From assembly GCF_014644435.1 (NCBI RefSeq), contig NZ_BMKR01000021.1, positions 46,261-110,260 on the forward strand: DNA of 64,000 bases, given 5' to 3'. Positions 43,265 through 52,428 of the stretch are shown here, piece by piece (positions within the stretch are counted from its first letter, which is position 1; the number at the start of each line of letters is the position of its first letter). The DNA comes from Paenibacillus albidus. GTDB lineage: Bacteria > Bacillota > Bacilli > Paenibacillales > Paenibacillaceae. The position numbers and the translations under genes are program-made. The notes under the pieces are model-generated. The model saw only the letters and a program-made list of their open reading frames with translations, was not told where the DNA came from and did no database searches.

Positions 43265-44368
43265 ATGAAGCAACTGATGGGTGTAATCAATCTTGATCAT
43301 GAACTGGATAGCCTAAATGAGCTGACTTACTTCCGCTGCGGGGCAGCAGTACCTTTTGCAAGCCGTTACCGGCTGATCGATTTTGTTCTTTCCAATATGA
43401 TGCGGGCAGAGCTGGAGAGTGTCGGCCTGTTCGTACGCCGTAAATACCGTTCGCTCATGGACCATTTGGGTGACGGCAAATCATGGGATATGAACCGTAA
43501 GCACGGAGGACTGTTTATTTTGCCGCCGGACTGGAACGATCCTACGGATACCTCGCGGGGCGACCTGCAGCATTATCATAACAATCTGGATTTCTTCAAG
43601 CGGGCTTCCGCCAAATATATCGTATTCTCCGGCAGCCAGCACATCAACAGCATTGACCTGCAGGACCTGTACCAATACCACCTGGAGAAAGGTGCGGATG
43701 TTACACTCGTTTATAAGAAGATCGACCAGTTGCAACCGGAGCATGACGTCTGCCGGCGGATAGAAGTGGATGAAGACCATAATGTCACTAATATTCACCA
43801 GGAGAAAGACCACCATAACCTGTATCTGGATATTTTTATTATCGAGAAGAAGCTGTTCCTGGAGCAGGTGGAATATTGTATTGCCCATGGTGAGAGTTAT
43901 TTCTTCCGTGATGTGATTCAAAAAAACCGCCATAAATTCAAAATTGCCGCCTACGAGTACGAGGGCTATCATGCGGTAATCAACTCTCTGGAGAGTTATT
44001 ACAAGAATAGTCTGGAGCTGCTTCAGCAGGAGAATTATCACAGCCTGTTTAAGGAGAACCAAGTGCAGACGAAGATTAAATATGAAGCACCGACCCGGTA
44101 CCTGGAGAGTGCAAGTGTGAGCAACTCACTGGTCGCCAATGGCTGCATTATAGGCGGGACGGTGGAGAATAGTGTGCTTTTCCGGGGCGTGCAGGTACGC
44201 AAGGGTGCCAGGATTATCAACTCTGTCATTATGCAAAAGTGTGTGATTGAAGAGAATGCCGTCATTGAGAATGTAATTATGGACAAAGACGTGCATTTAA
44301 GCAAAGACCGGATACTCGTAGGGGACAGCAAACGTCCCTTTGTCATCGCCAAAAGCAGCAAGATATAA
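43265..44368 (+). CDS. glgD: ADP-glucose pyrophosphorylase regulatory subunit
   Basis: A 367-residue GlgC paralogue. The catalytic nucleotide loop GGxGxRL is lost (GVINLDHELDSLNELTYFRCGAAVPFASRYRLIDF) while the fold is kept, including the beta-helix IIGGTVENSVLFRGVQVRKGARIINSVIM. This is the GlgD type, which forms a heteromer with GlgC and modulates it. ATG with GAGGACGGTGAG upstream. Confidence 0.92.
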   Translation: MKQLMGVINLDHELDSLNELTYFRCGAAVPFASRYRLIDFVLSNMMRAELESVGLFVRRKYRSLMDHLGDGKSWDMNRKHGGLFILPPDWNDPTDTSRGDLQHYHNNLDFFKRASAKYIVFSGSQHINSIDLQDLYQYHLEKGADVTLVYKKIDQLQPEHDVCRRIEVDEDHNVTNIHQEKDHHNLYLDIFIIEKKLFLEQVEYCIAHGESYFFRDVIQKNRHKFKIAAYEYEGYHAVINSLESYYKNSLELLQQENYHSLFKENQVQTKIKYEAPTRYLESASVSNSLVANGCIIGGTVENSVLFRGVQVRKGARIINSVIMQKCVIEENAVIENVIMDKDVHLSKDRILVGDSKRPFVIAKSSKI

Positions 44369-44406
44369 AGAACTTCCAAAAAAGCACTTGTCAGGAGGAC
44401 CTGCTG

Positions 44407-46839
44407 TTGTTTAACGATAAAGAAACTTTTAAACAAGTATTCCGCGAGGATCTCATCGGAAAATTGGGCAAACCGCTCGAAGAAGCTTCTAACGCAGATG
44501 TTTATAACATACTGGGCAATATGATCCGCGAGAACGCCGGCAGGCATTGGGCGGACACCAACCAGAAATATAAGGCCGATAAAGATAAGCAGGTATACTA
44601 TTTTTCGATGGAGTTTCTAATCGGCAGGCTTCTGGGCAATAACCTGCTGAATATGGGGGTGCTGGAGGTCGTGCGCGAGGGACTGGCTGATCTGGGATTC
44701 AGCCTTGCGGATATTGAAGAAGAAGAAGCGGATGCCGGCCTTGGGAACGGAGGCCTCGGACGTCTGGCGGCCTGTTTCCTGGATTCACTGGCTTCCCTGC
44801 AATATGCGGGCCACGGCTGCGGCATTCGCTATAAATACGGGCTGTTTGAGCAAAAAATTGTGGACGGATACCAGGTGGAGCTGCCTGATTACTGGCTGCA
44901 GAAGGATAACGTATGGGAAGTAAGGCGTGAAGACAAACAGGTGGAAGTGAGATTCTGGGGGCATGTGGAGACCCGTGCAGAGAACGGCGAGCTTGTGTTC
45001 GAGCATAAGGATTATGAAGCGGTTCGTGCAGTTCCTTATGATATTCCGATCATCGGCGCTGACCGCCGGCATGTGAATACCCTCCGCAACTGGAGTGCAG
45101 AGTCGATTACCCAGTCCACCAGGACGTTTGGTACTTTTGCCGGAACGGACTACCACAAGTTCCTGGAATATAAGCGTTCCGTGGAGTCGATCTCCGAGTT
45201 TCTGTATCCCGACGATTCAGAGTATGAAGGAAAGCTGCTCCGGCTGAAACAGCAATATTTCCTGTGCAGCGCAGGACTGCAGAGCATATTACGGACCTTT
45301 GGCAAGCTGGGATTGCCTTATGAATCCCTGCCTGACAAAGTGGCGCTCCATATCAATGATACACATCCTACGCTCGTAATTCCCGAGCTGATGCGAATTC
45401 TGATGGATGAGCATGGCATGGGCTGGAATAAGGCCTGGGACATCACTACACGTATGGTCTCCTATACCAACCATACCATTCTCAGCGAAGCGCTTGAAAG
45501 ATGGCCGCTTCAGATGGTCCGGGAGCTGATGCCGCGCATCTTCCTCATTATTGAGGAGATCAATGCCCGTTTCTGCGGGGAATTGATGAGCCGTTATCCG
45601 GGCGATCAGCCGCGGATTGAGCAGATGGCCATCATTCATGACGATCAGGTGCGGATGGCTCACCTGGCTATTGTAGCCAGCCATAGTGTCAACGGCGTTG
45701 CGGCGCTGCATACGGAAATCCTGCAAAAACGGGAAATGCGGCTGTTCAACGAGATGTACCCGCACCGTTTCAATAACAAAACGAACGGCATCACCCACCG
45801 CCGCTGGCTGATGCATGCCAACCCGGAGTTGGCCGGGCTTATCAACGATTCCATCGGCACCCGCTGGATACATCATCCGCAGGAGATGATCGGCTTGATC
45901 AAATACTGCGAGGACGCTTCTTTCCAGGAGCAGGTTGCGGCCATCAAACGCCGCAATAAGCTGCGGCTGGCGGAATACATCAGCAGCAAGCACGGAGTAC
46001 AGGTCGATCCTGATTCGATCTTCGATGTGCAGGTCAAGCGGCTGCACGCCTATAAGCGCCAGCTGCTGAATATTCTGCATATCCTGCATCTGTACAATCA
46101 GATCAAAGATAATCCATCCATGGACATGGTGCCGCGCACCTTTATCTTCGGTGCCAAAGCGGCTCCCAGCTACCATCTGGCCAAGAGGATTATCAAGCTG
46201 ATCAATACGGTGGCCGATGTGGTGAACAATGATCCGGATGTGAAGGGGAAGATCAGGATCTTTTTCCTGGAGAACTATTCGGTTTCCCTCGCCGAAAAGA
46301 TCATTCCCGCAGCGGATGTCAGCGAACAGATCTCTACGGCCAGCAAGGAAGCCTCCGGTACGGGCAACATGAAGTTCATGATGAACGGTGCGCTCACCCT
46401 CGGGACGATGGATGGCGCCAACGTGGAAATGCATGAGATGGTGGGGGATAACAATATGTTCCTTTTCGGTCTGCGGGCCGAGCAGGTGCTTGATTATTAC
46501 CAATACGGCGGATATCATGCCCGTGATATCTATGCCGGGGACAGCCGCGTGAGGGAAGTCCTCGATCAGCTGGTGAATCCCGGTCCCATTTGTTGTCATA
46601 GCCAGGAGTTTGATACCATCTTTCAAACGCTGCTGGACAATAATGATGAGTTTTTCGTGCTTAAGGATTTTGCCAGCTATGTGGAGACACATGTCGAGAT
46701 TGACCGTGCCTACCGCAATCAGAAGGAATGGCTGAAGAAGTCGATTATCAATATCGGCCATTCCGGCAAATTCTCCAGCGATAACACCATCAGCCGTTAC
46801 GCTTCCGAAATCTGGAAGATCCACCCGATCCGGCTATAA
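44407..46839 (+). CDS. glgP: Glycogen phosphorylase
   Basis: An 810-residue GT35 phosphorylase. Key stretches are GLGNGGLGRLAACFLDSLA, HINDTHPTLVIPELMR, DVQVKRLHAYKRQLLN and the PLP-lysine site EASGTGNMKFMMNGALTLGT. It releases glucose-1-phosphate from glycogen. The start is TTG 44407 with AGGAGG 8 bases upstream. It is the third gene of the operon; glgA and glgB, usually adjacent in bacilli, are absent from this window. Confidence 0.94.
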   Translation: MFNDKETFKQVFREDLIGKLGKPLEEASNADVYNILGNMIRENAGRHWADTNQKYKADKDKQVYYFSMEFLIGRLLGNNLLNMGVLEVVREGLADLGFSLADIEEEEADAGLGNGGLGRLAACFLDSLASLQYAGHGCGIRYKYGLFEQKIVDGYQVELPDYWLQKDNVWEVRREDKQVEVRFWGHVETRAENGELVFEHKDYEAVRAVPYDIPIIGADRRHVNTLRNWSAESITQSTRTFGTFAGTDYHKFLEYKRSVESISEFLYPDDSEYEGKLLRLKQQYFLCSAGLQSILRTFGKLGLPYESLPDKVALHINDTHPTLVIPELMRILMDEHGMGWNKAWDITTRMVSYTNHTILSEALERWPLQMVRELMPRIFLIIEEINARFCGELMSRYPGDQPRIEQMAIIHDDQVRMAHLAIVASHSVNGVAALHTEILQKREMRLFNEMYPHRFNNKTNGITHRRWLMHANPELAGLINDSIGTRWIHHPQEMIGLIKYCEDASFQEQVAAIKRRNKLRLAEYISSKHGVQVDPDSIFDVQVKRLHAYKRQLLNILHILHLYNQIKDNPSMDMVPRTFIFGAKAAPSYHLAKRIIKLINTVADVVNNDPDVKGKIRIFFLENYSVSLAEKIIPAADVSEQISTASKEASGTGNMKFMMNGALTLGTMDGANVEMHEMVGDNNMFLFGLRAEQVLDYYQYGGYHARDIYAGDSRVREVLDQLVNPGPICCHSQEFDTIFQTLLDNNDEFFVLKDFASYVETHVEIDRAYRNQKEWLKKSIINIGHSGKFSSDNTISRYASEIWKIHPIRL

Positions 46840-46884
46840 TCCTGGGAGCAGATGATTCTAAGCAAACCGGTTAAGCAATAACGT

Positions 46885-46932
46885 AAGAGCTGTCCCATAA
46901 GCCATGAAAGGGCTGGCGGGGCAGCTCTTTTT
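46885..46932 (+). terminator. Rho-independent terminator after glgP
   Basis: AAGAGCTGTCCCATAAGCC pairs with GGCTGGCGGGGCAGCTCTT with internal mismatches, then TTTCT. Confidence 0.85.
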
Positions 46933-47174
46933 CTGTGGACGCAGCATGGGTGGACTCACCGAGCGGGCTGGGCAATGAAACGGACTCAGCGGACCTCATA
47001 ATGATGTTCAATGGTTCATTTAGCGGCTACTCGGTCCACATGGCGGGTATAACGGGCTTGTTATGCGAAATAACGCTCCTCCAGTCCGTTTAGTCCCGGT
47101 TGTTCACTTATGGTTCAGCGGCTTGCCCTAGCCGACAATGCACCGGGTGAGCCGCCGCCATTAACTTGAAACGT

Positions 47175-47213
47175 AAATCAGCGATTCTCCACTAACGGGA
47201 GAATCGCTGATTT
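47175..47213. terminator. Terminator hairpin; copy 3 of a dispersed hairpin repeat (inverted)
   Basis: AAATCAGCGATTCTCC and GGAGAATCGCTGATTT form a perfect 16-bp stem around ACTAACG. It lies 10 bases past the minus-strand stop at 47224. Its loop is the reverse complement, with one change, of the loop at 38647. Confidence 0.8.
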
Positions 47214-47223
47214 ATCAATGGGT

Positions 47224-47703
47224 TCAAATGACCTCAGACACCATGGCAGCAAAGCGTTCAAGGAACCGGCGTTCTTCATCATCGAAACGGTGCTTGAGCG
47301 GACTGTCGATATCCAGCACACCAAGCAGCCGTCCCTCCTTAATCAGCGGGACTACGATCTCGCTGTTGGATGCGGCATCGCAGGCGATGTGGCCGGGAAA
47401 AGCGTGAACATCGTCCACGACGAGAGTCCGGCGCTCGGCAGCGGCAGTGCCGCATACGCCGCGGTTCAACGGAATCCGAATGCAGGCAGGAAGTCCTTGG
47501 AAAGGCCCGAGTACCAGCTCCTTGCCGTCGAATAAATAGAAGCCGGCCCAGTTGGTGTCCGGCAGAGAGTGTTTCAGCAGCGCCGAGGCATTGGCCAGAT
47601 TGGCGATGGCGCTTGGTTCGTCTTGCATAAGTGCCCCGAGCTGGGACAGAACAGCTTCAAACCGTTCACTGCGCGTTCCGTCATAGGGCATCGCTTGAAA
47701 CAT
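47224..47703 (-). CDS. GAF-domain free methionine-R-sulfoxide reductase
   Basis: A 159-residue GAF protein of the fRMsr (MsrC/YtsP) family: NTNWAGFYLF-type motif (here DTNWAGFYLFDGKELVLGPF), then three expected cysteines in LPACIRIPL, RGVCGTAA and HIACDAASNSEIVVPL. It reduces free L-methionine-R-sulfoxide. Fits the other thiol and methionine genes of the window. Single gene, closed by the hairpin at 47175. Confidence 0.9.
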   Translation of the reverse strand: MFQAMPYDGTRSERFEAVLSQLGALMQDEPSAIANLANASALLKHSLPDTNWAGFYLFDGKELVLGPFQGLPACIRIPLNRGVCGTAAAERRTLVVDDVHAFPGHIACDAASNSEIVVPLIKEGRLLGVLDIDSPLKHRFDDEERRFLERFAAMVSEVI

Positions 47704-47923
47704 GAAGCATCACCTTCCTGTACCTTGTGTCAATATAAATCTATAACTAACAACATAGTACAGCTATGCAGGATACGTCAAGCTTTAAGAGAATGTTGTC
47801 GAAAGCTGGAGAGCCAGTGATGTCCGGAAGCTTTGAAATCAGTGCGTGGCCTGTTTCCGGGGCCCGTCCACAGGGTAATGTTTGTATAAATACCTGTGGC
47901 TTCTTGGCCGGAAGGAGTGGAAC

Positions 47924-48223
47924 ATGCGCGCCGATGTACAAAATTTGTTCATGGGAATTCATATGCTCTATCTTGCCCATGATAAGGATCTGACAATAGT
48001 GGAGATGCAGCCTGAACTGGAGAATCTGGGATATCGTGTAGCTGAGCGTGAAGTGAAGCAGGAACTCGAACGGTTAACCCAGGAGAATTTCCTGACAGCC
48101 CATGATGATGCCTACAGCATCACCGGAACAGGAATCCAGGAATTTAAAGCGATCCAGTCCAGACTCCAGGTATTATGTACGGAGGTTCTTAAGCCGGTTA
48201 AGGCAGTGGGAACTTCGGGCTAA
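47924..48223 (+). CDS. Conserved hypothetical protein, 99 aa, winged-helix-like
   Basis: Not recognised as a named family. GGAAGGAG precedes ATG 47924. The sequence MRADVQNLFMGIHMLYLAHDKDLT followed by MQPELENLGYRVAEREVKQELERLTQENFLTAHDDAYSITGTGIQEF looks like a small winged helix with a C-terminal helix, the architecture of PadR-like or accessory DNA-binding proteins. No cysteine motif for metals. Followed by a strong terminator, so it is a single gene. Function unknown. Confidence 0.65.
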   Translation: MRADVQNLFMGIHMLYLAHDKDLTIVEMQPELENLGYRVAEREVKQELERLTQENFLTAHDDAYSITGTGIQEFKAIQSRLQVLCTEVLKPVKAVGTSG

Positions 48224-48245
48224 GCTTAAATTAGAACGAACAGAC

Positions 48246-48296
48246 AGCGTCTGTGGCGGGTGGCGATTAGGCCTCCTCGCCACAGACGCTATTTTT
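48246..48296 (+). terminator. Rho-independent terminator
   Basis: AGCGTCTGTGGCG and CGCCACAGACGCT form a perfect 13-bp stem, then ATTTTTG. Confidence 0.92.
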
Positions 48297-48389
48297 GAAT
48301 TTAGGGGTGCCATACATTGTGCACACTTTTCCCGCAAATCCAGTCTGCAGAATGATGTATAATGAACATGTTGAAAGGGGACGAGTGAA

Positions 48390-48944
48390 TTGTATGTGTG
48401 CGGCGGGTCGGTTCCCACCTTGAACGGACGAAGCTTGGAACTGCGGGTTATGACAGCCGATGATGCGGAAGCGCTCTATCGGATATGGGGGCACCCGCAG
48501 GTGGCTCCCTGGCTGGGCATGCCGCCTGTGTCTTCGGTAGAGGAAACCCGGTTGCTGATAGACCAGCTGCTGGACATGTCCCTTGAAGAGGACAATTTGC
48601 GCTGGAGTATCCTAGGACCGGAAGGGGAAGTGATCGGCAGCTGCGGGTATAACAACTGGCAGCTGGAAGGCGCCTACCGTGGAGAAATCGGCTGCGAGCT
48701 TGCCCCGGAGTGCTGGGGTCAAGGAGTGATGAAGGAGGCGCTGGGACTGGTGCTGGATTACGGCTTCGATAAGATGGGGCTGAACCGGATAGAAGCCCTG
48801 TGTCATCCGGATAACGGACGGGCTGCAGGACTGGTGCGGTCTCTTGGCTTTCGGCAGGAAGGCATCTTACGGGACTATCGCCACTTGCCTTCCGGTTTTC
48901 AGGATGTCCTCCTGTACTCCCTGCTAAGCAGGGAATGGCAATAA
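48390..48944 (+). CDS. GNAT-family N-acetyltransferase (RimJ/RimL type)
   Basis: A 184-residue acetyltransferase: LELRVMTADDAEALYRIW, YRGEIGCELAPECWGQGVMKEALGLVLDYGFDKMGLNRIEALCHPDN (the Q/R-x-x-G-x-A-type loop WGQGVMKEA binds acetyl-CoA) and SLGFRQEGILRDY. Target unknown. The start is uncertain: TTG 48390 is used, TTG 48420 is possible. An MFS gene follows 39 bases later. Confidence 0.85.
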   Translation: MYVCGGSVPTLNGRSLELRVMTADDAEALYRIWGHPQVAPWLGMPPVSSVEETRLLIDQLLDMSLEEDNLRWSILGPEGEVIGSCGYNNWQLEGAYRGEIGCELAPECWGQGVMKEALGLVLDYGFDKMGLNRIEALCHPDNGRAAGLVRSLGFRQEGILRDYRHLPSGFQDVLLYSLLSREWQ

Positions 48945-48983
48945 CATAAGCAAGATACATACGGGAAGAAAGGATTGGGATCA

Positions 48984-50492
48984 TTGAATGCACCAGGGGC
49001 AAGAGAACGGAAATTTATTTTAACAGGTGTGCTGTTGGCCACTTTTTTGGCTGCGATTGAGGGCACGGTAACCGGACCGGCCGGGCCGGCGATTGTGGGC
49101 GATTTTCAGGGCATACAGTGGCTGAGCTGGATCTTTACCGCCTATTTGCTGGCCATGGCTGTCACTACACCTATCTTTGGCAAAATCAGTGACCTGTTTG
49201 GCCGCAAGCCTGTGTTTATGGGAGGCGCCATTGTTTTTTTACTCGGATCGCTGCTGTGCGGCCTTTCACAAAGTATGGAACAGCTGATTCTCTTCCGGGC
49301 GATACAGGGGATAGGCGCCGGTGCCCTGATTCCGATGACCTTTACCATTATCGGGGATATCTACAGTATTAAAGAACGGGCCAAGACCCAGGGGCTGTTA
49401 AGCTCTGTGTGGGGAATCTCATCTTTGGTGGGGCCGCTTTTGGGCGGATACGTGGTTGATTATTTAAGCTGGCGTTGGGTCTTTGTGTTTAATCTCCCTT
49501 TTGGCCTGCTGTCGATCTGGTTCATTGCCCGTTATCTGAAAGAAGACAAGGTACGGCGCAAGACGCAAATAGACGTAGCGGGTGTGCTGCTGTTCGCAGC
49601 AGGCATGGGGGCACTGCTGTTTGGTCTTTCGACAGGAGGGCAGAATCTGGCCTGGACATCTCCGCTGCTCCTTGCCATTCTGGGGGGCGCAGCTCTGCTG
49701 CTAGTCTCCTTTGTGTTCGTGGAACGCCGGGCTCCTGAGCCGATGCTGCCGCTGGGATTGTTCCGAATCCGCAATATCTCGGTGTCCACAGGCGCCAATC
49801 TGCTGGTGAGCACTTTGATTATCGGGCTGTCCACTTATGTACCGTTATGGGTCCAGGGAGTCTCGGGCCAAAGCGCAGCCATCTCGGGGCTGCTGCTGGC
49901 TCCGATGTCGGTAGGCTGGGTGCTCGGCTCGATAGCCGGAGGACGGATGATTCTGCGGGCAGGTGCCCGGCAGACCGGGATGCTGGGACTTTTGTTAATC
50001 GCTGCCGGGGCGGCGGGCCTGGTCTTTTTGACTGGGGATTCCTCACAGCTGCTGCTGCTGAGTCTGATGCTGGTCTGCGGTGTAGGGTTCGGATACGCAT
50101 CTACCGTCTTCACGATTATTGCCCAGTCTTCCGTGGAACATCATCAGCGCGGGGCTTCTACGGCGCTTAACACGTTTACGCGCTCTTTGGGCCAGACCGT
50201 GGGAGTTGCGGTATTCGGCTCCTGGCTGAATCTGAATATCAACCGGCTGCTGGCCGTACAGTCCGGATCCGGCGTCACCGGTGCAGACATTAACAAGCTG
50301 CTTGATCCGCATGCGGGAAACACCTTGTCCGGGGAAGCAGGCAGCAGCTTGCGGGGGGCGCTTGAAGGAGGGCTTCATTCATTGTTTATCGTGATGGCGG
50401 TCATTGCTGTCCTGTCGCTGCTGATTTCTTCGGGACTGCGCAGCGGGGTGCCTTCTTCGGCAGAAGAGAAGCTTGAACTGAAGAAAGCATAA
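48984..50492 (+). CDS. MFS drug exporter, DHA2 family (14 helices)
   Basis: A 502-residue EmrB/QacA-type exporter: LATFLAAIEGTVTGPAGPAI (motif D1-like), GKISDLFGRKPVFMGG (motif A) and SSVWGISSLVGPLLGGYVVDYLSWRWVFVFNLP (motif C). TTG 48984 with AGGA 9 bases upstream is preferred to TTG 48975. A convergent MarR gene lies after the terminator and may regulate it. Substrate unknown. Confidence 0.9.
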   Translation: MNAPGARERKFILTGVLLATFLAAIEGTVTGPAGPAIVGDFQGIQWLSWIFTAYLLAMAVTTPIFGKISDLFGRKPVFMGGAIVFLLGSLLCGLSQSMEQLILFRAIQGIGAGALIPMTFTIIGDIYSIKERAKTQGLLSSVWGISSLVGPLLGGYVVDYLSWRWVFVFNLPFGLLSIWFIARYLKEDKVRRKTQIDVAGVLLFAAGMGALLFGLSTGGQNLAWTSPLLLAILGGAALLLVSFVFVERRAPEPMLPLGLFRIRNISVSTGANLLVSTLIIGLSTYVPLWVQGVSGQSAAISGLLLAPMSVGWVLGSIAGGRMILRAGARQTGMLGLLLIAAGAAGLVFLTGDSSQLLLLSLMLVCGVGFGYASTVFTIIAQSSVEHHQRGASTALNTFTRSLGQTVGVAVFGSWLNLNINRLLAVQSGSGVTGADINKLLDPHAGNTLSGEAGSSLRGALEGGLHSLFIVMAVIAVLSLLISSGLRSGVPSSAEEKLELKKA

Positions 50493-50536
50493 GCGATGAG
50501 TAAGGAATGGGACCGGATGGCTCCACCTACGTGTAT

Positions 50537-50582
50537 AACCAAAGAACCCGATCGGCACTTATGCCGGTCGGGTTCTTTGGTT
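50537..50582. terminator. Bidirectional terminator between MFS and MarR genes
   Basis: AACCAAAGAACCCGATCGG pairs with CCGGTCGGGTTCTTTGGTT around CACTTATG. Flanking tracts permit use from both strands. Confidence 0.88.
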
Positions 50583-50610
50583 GCATTCTCTTCCAGAAGA
50601 GCAATCTGTC

Positions 50611-51078
50611 TTACTTGCGGGGGAGTGGAGACAACTTCTCGGCCTGGAGGCCCATCTTCTTCAGCAGAATAATCATTTGCTCCTTCTCTTCATCGCTAAG
50701 CCCGCTGAAAGCAAGGTGGAGACGTTCCGAATATTTCGGATACATCTCGTTCATCAGGCGTTCACCCTCAGCAGTCAACTCCGCAAAAATTACCCGGCGG
50801 TCGCTTGGACAAGGTTTGCGCTGCAAATACCCGCGTTCCTCCAGCTTGTCAATGACGTAAGTGACGTTTCCACTCTGCAGCAGCAGCTTAGCGCCGATCT
50901 GCTGGATAGGCTGTGGCCCCTTGTAATATAAAACTTCCATGACAGCGAAAGCTGTCGGGTTAAAACCTTCAATCTTGCTTCCGGTTACGGCATGCTCGTT
51001 AATGCTCTTAAAAGACTTGGCAAATACCCGGTACAGATGCAGTGTCAACTGAGTATCTCTTTCGTACGATTGTATCAT
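50611..51078 (-). CDS. MarR-family transcriptional regulator
   Basis: A 155-residue MarR protein: GFNPTAFAVMEVLYYKGPQPIQQIGAKLLLQSGNVTYVIDKLEERGYLQRKPCPSDRRVIFAELT, with the DRR wing. Closest in style to MhqR-type regulators. The frame is open to 51132, but ATG 51078 has GGTGGGG upstream and gives the family length. One cysteine lies in the wing (KPCPSDRR). Neighbouring exporter genes, one intact and one decayed, are candidate targets. Confidence 0.88.
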   Translation of the reverse strand: MIQSYERDTQLTLHLYRVFAKSFKSINEHAVTGSKIEGFNPTAFAVMEVLYYKGPQPIQQIGAKLLLQSGNVTYVIDKLEERGYLQRKPCPSDRRVIFAELTAEGERLMNEMYPKYSERLHLAFSGLSDEEKEQMIILLKKMGLQAEKLSPLPRK

Positions 51079-51221
51079 GCTTCCCCACCCTTTATCGTTA
51101 TAGTGTAAAGTACCCTTACGGTTTGCGGTCATGCCTGTAGTGCAAGGGACACCTGTGCTGCGAACCTGAGATATTCTTACAATACGTTAAAGAATGGCCG
51201 AAGAACATGTGATTTGTCACA

Positions 51222-51476
51222 ATGAGCACACTTTTAATTATTAAAAATCAAACAATTTTTTACGAAACTCCAACTTCTGTTTCAGCAGTCCGAACAAGCC
51301 TTGGGAGGGAGGGGATTTTCAGTCCCCGGGCGGGTATAATCTCCGCTGCTGGAAGGGCCGTTCGCCGGATATTTAAGCGACCGCATCAACCGAAAAAGCT
51401 GATGATTGTTTCCGGTCTGGTCCGGGCTGTCTTCATGGCTTGTCTGGTATTTACCGGTTCATTAGGGCAGGTGTAG
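51222..51476 (+). pseudogene. Decayed MFS transporter fragment
   Basis: The continuous frame 51222-51476 ends KKLMIVSGLVRAVFMACLVF, a typical third helix of an MFS protein. The expected preceding motif A is in the +1 frame: EGPFAGYLSDRINRK at 51352-51396. The frames would join as NRKKL if the A5 run at 51393-51397 gained one A. Nothing MFS-like follows LGQV and its stop, so the gene is both frameshifted and truncated. SLGREGIFS near 51298 may be the first loop. The hydrolase gene on the other strand ends inside it. Confidence 0.7.
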
Positions 51477-52220
51477 CAGCTGCGGGTGCACTTCCTTTTG
51501 CTCAACCCAATGTCTAATGACCTGGGCGAACAAGGCCGGGCGCTCGTAGCTCCAGACATGTCCAACCTTCGGAACCACGGCGCCTTTACTGGCTGGAACC
51601 GTGGCTGCAATTCTGGCAGCCGCGCGCCGGGCCAGCTTGTTCTCCCGTTCTCCCACCAGCACCAGGAGAGGGGTACTGTTCTCCGCCGGCAGCCTGATTT
51701 CCGACAGCATGGCGTGCATTCTGCGCGTAACGCCTGCATTTATGGCAGCAGCGTCTTCTACCAGCGACTGCCGGAAGGATTCCGGGATATGGAACTGCTT
51801 CATCATGGATTGTGCCAGAGTTTTCGCGGACAGCATGCTGTAGAGCGGGGCAGCGGCTCCATTTAACAACATGGCTGTCATCCTGCTCATGCCGGCTGCC
51901 GTTCCGCTGAGGACCATAGAATGAATTCTGTCCGGCATCGTGCGGAGCATGCTTAGCGCCAGCGCTCCCCCCAGGGATAAGCCAACGACATGCACCGGAC
52001 CGCGTCGCTCCAGCAGCATCTCCATCTGCCGCAGGCAAAAGTCTGTACTCAGCGGCTTGACACCGGCACTTTGGCCGTGTTCGGGCAGATCCGGGACAAT
52101 GCAGTGATAATCATCCAACTCCCCTGCAACCTCTGCCCACATCCGCCCGCTTAACCCCCCGCCATGGAGGAAGAGCAGGGTTTCTTTGTGTTGTTCTCCA
52201 TACTGCTGGACATAAAGCAT
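51462..52220 (-). CDS. Alpha/beta hydrolase
   Basis: A 252-residue hydrolase: LLFLHGGGLSGRMW (oxyanion region), nucleophile elbow VVGLSLGGALALSM, late VLVGERENKLA and histidine in PKVGHVWSYERP. Matches small carboxylesterase and haloperoxidase-like families. Its 3' end overlaps the decayed MFS fragment by 15 bases, so the fragment was probably cut at this junction. Substrate unknown. Confidence 0.88.
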   Translation of the reverse strand: MLYVQQYGEQHKETLLFLHGGGLSGRMWAEVAGELDDYHCIVPDLPEHGQSAGVKPLSTDFCLRQMEMLLERRGPVHVVGLSLGGALALSMLRTMPDRIHSMVLSGTAAGMSRMTAMLLNGAAAPLYSMLSAKTLAQSMMKQFHIPESFRQSLVEDAAAINAGVTRRMHAMLSEIRLPAENSTPLLVLVGERENKLARRAAARIAATVPASKGAVVPKVGHVWSYERPALFAQVIRHWVEQKEVHPQLLHLP

Positions 52221-52428
52221 AGCTGGTCACCTCTTTCTTTGATATCATCATAAGTTGTATCCCCAGGCTTGTCATGTCCTCGCGCTTAGAATTTCATAAG
52301 ACTGGCACCGGGGTTCTTGAGTCTTGGGCTGATCAATATGAAACCAAAGGAGACAATGTCCGGTATAAAAGATCAAGCGTGAACTGTTTGTACAAAGATA
52401 AGATAATAGAAAAAAGGAGTTGGAAGAT

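Larger units (their letters stand above)
46840..47223. other. Intergenic region with terminator, hairpin repeat and G-rich motif repeats
   Basis: 384 bases between convergent glgP and the GAF-reductase gene. A terminator (46885-46932) and a hairpin-repeat copy (47175-47213) flank about 230 bases that contain recurring forms of GGACTCA..GCGG (46950, 46982, about 47020 as TTCATTTAGCGG, and 47106 as GTTCACTTATGGTTCAGCGG). No plausible coding frame was found. Confidence 0.45.

Noticed and set aside
45289..46824. A 511-codon open frame on the minus strand opposite glgP
   Set aside because: It is fully antisense to an unambiguous phosphorylase, has no RBS, and its composition (many His, Gln and Ile) is that of a reverse-frame shadow.
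51222..51476. An 84-codon frame read as an intact small protein
   Set aside because: The motif A of an MFS protein is in the neighbouring frame, so it is better explained as a frameshifted fragment.
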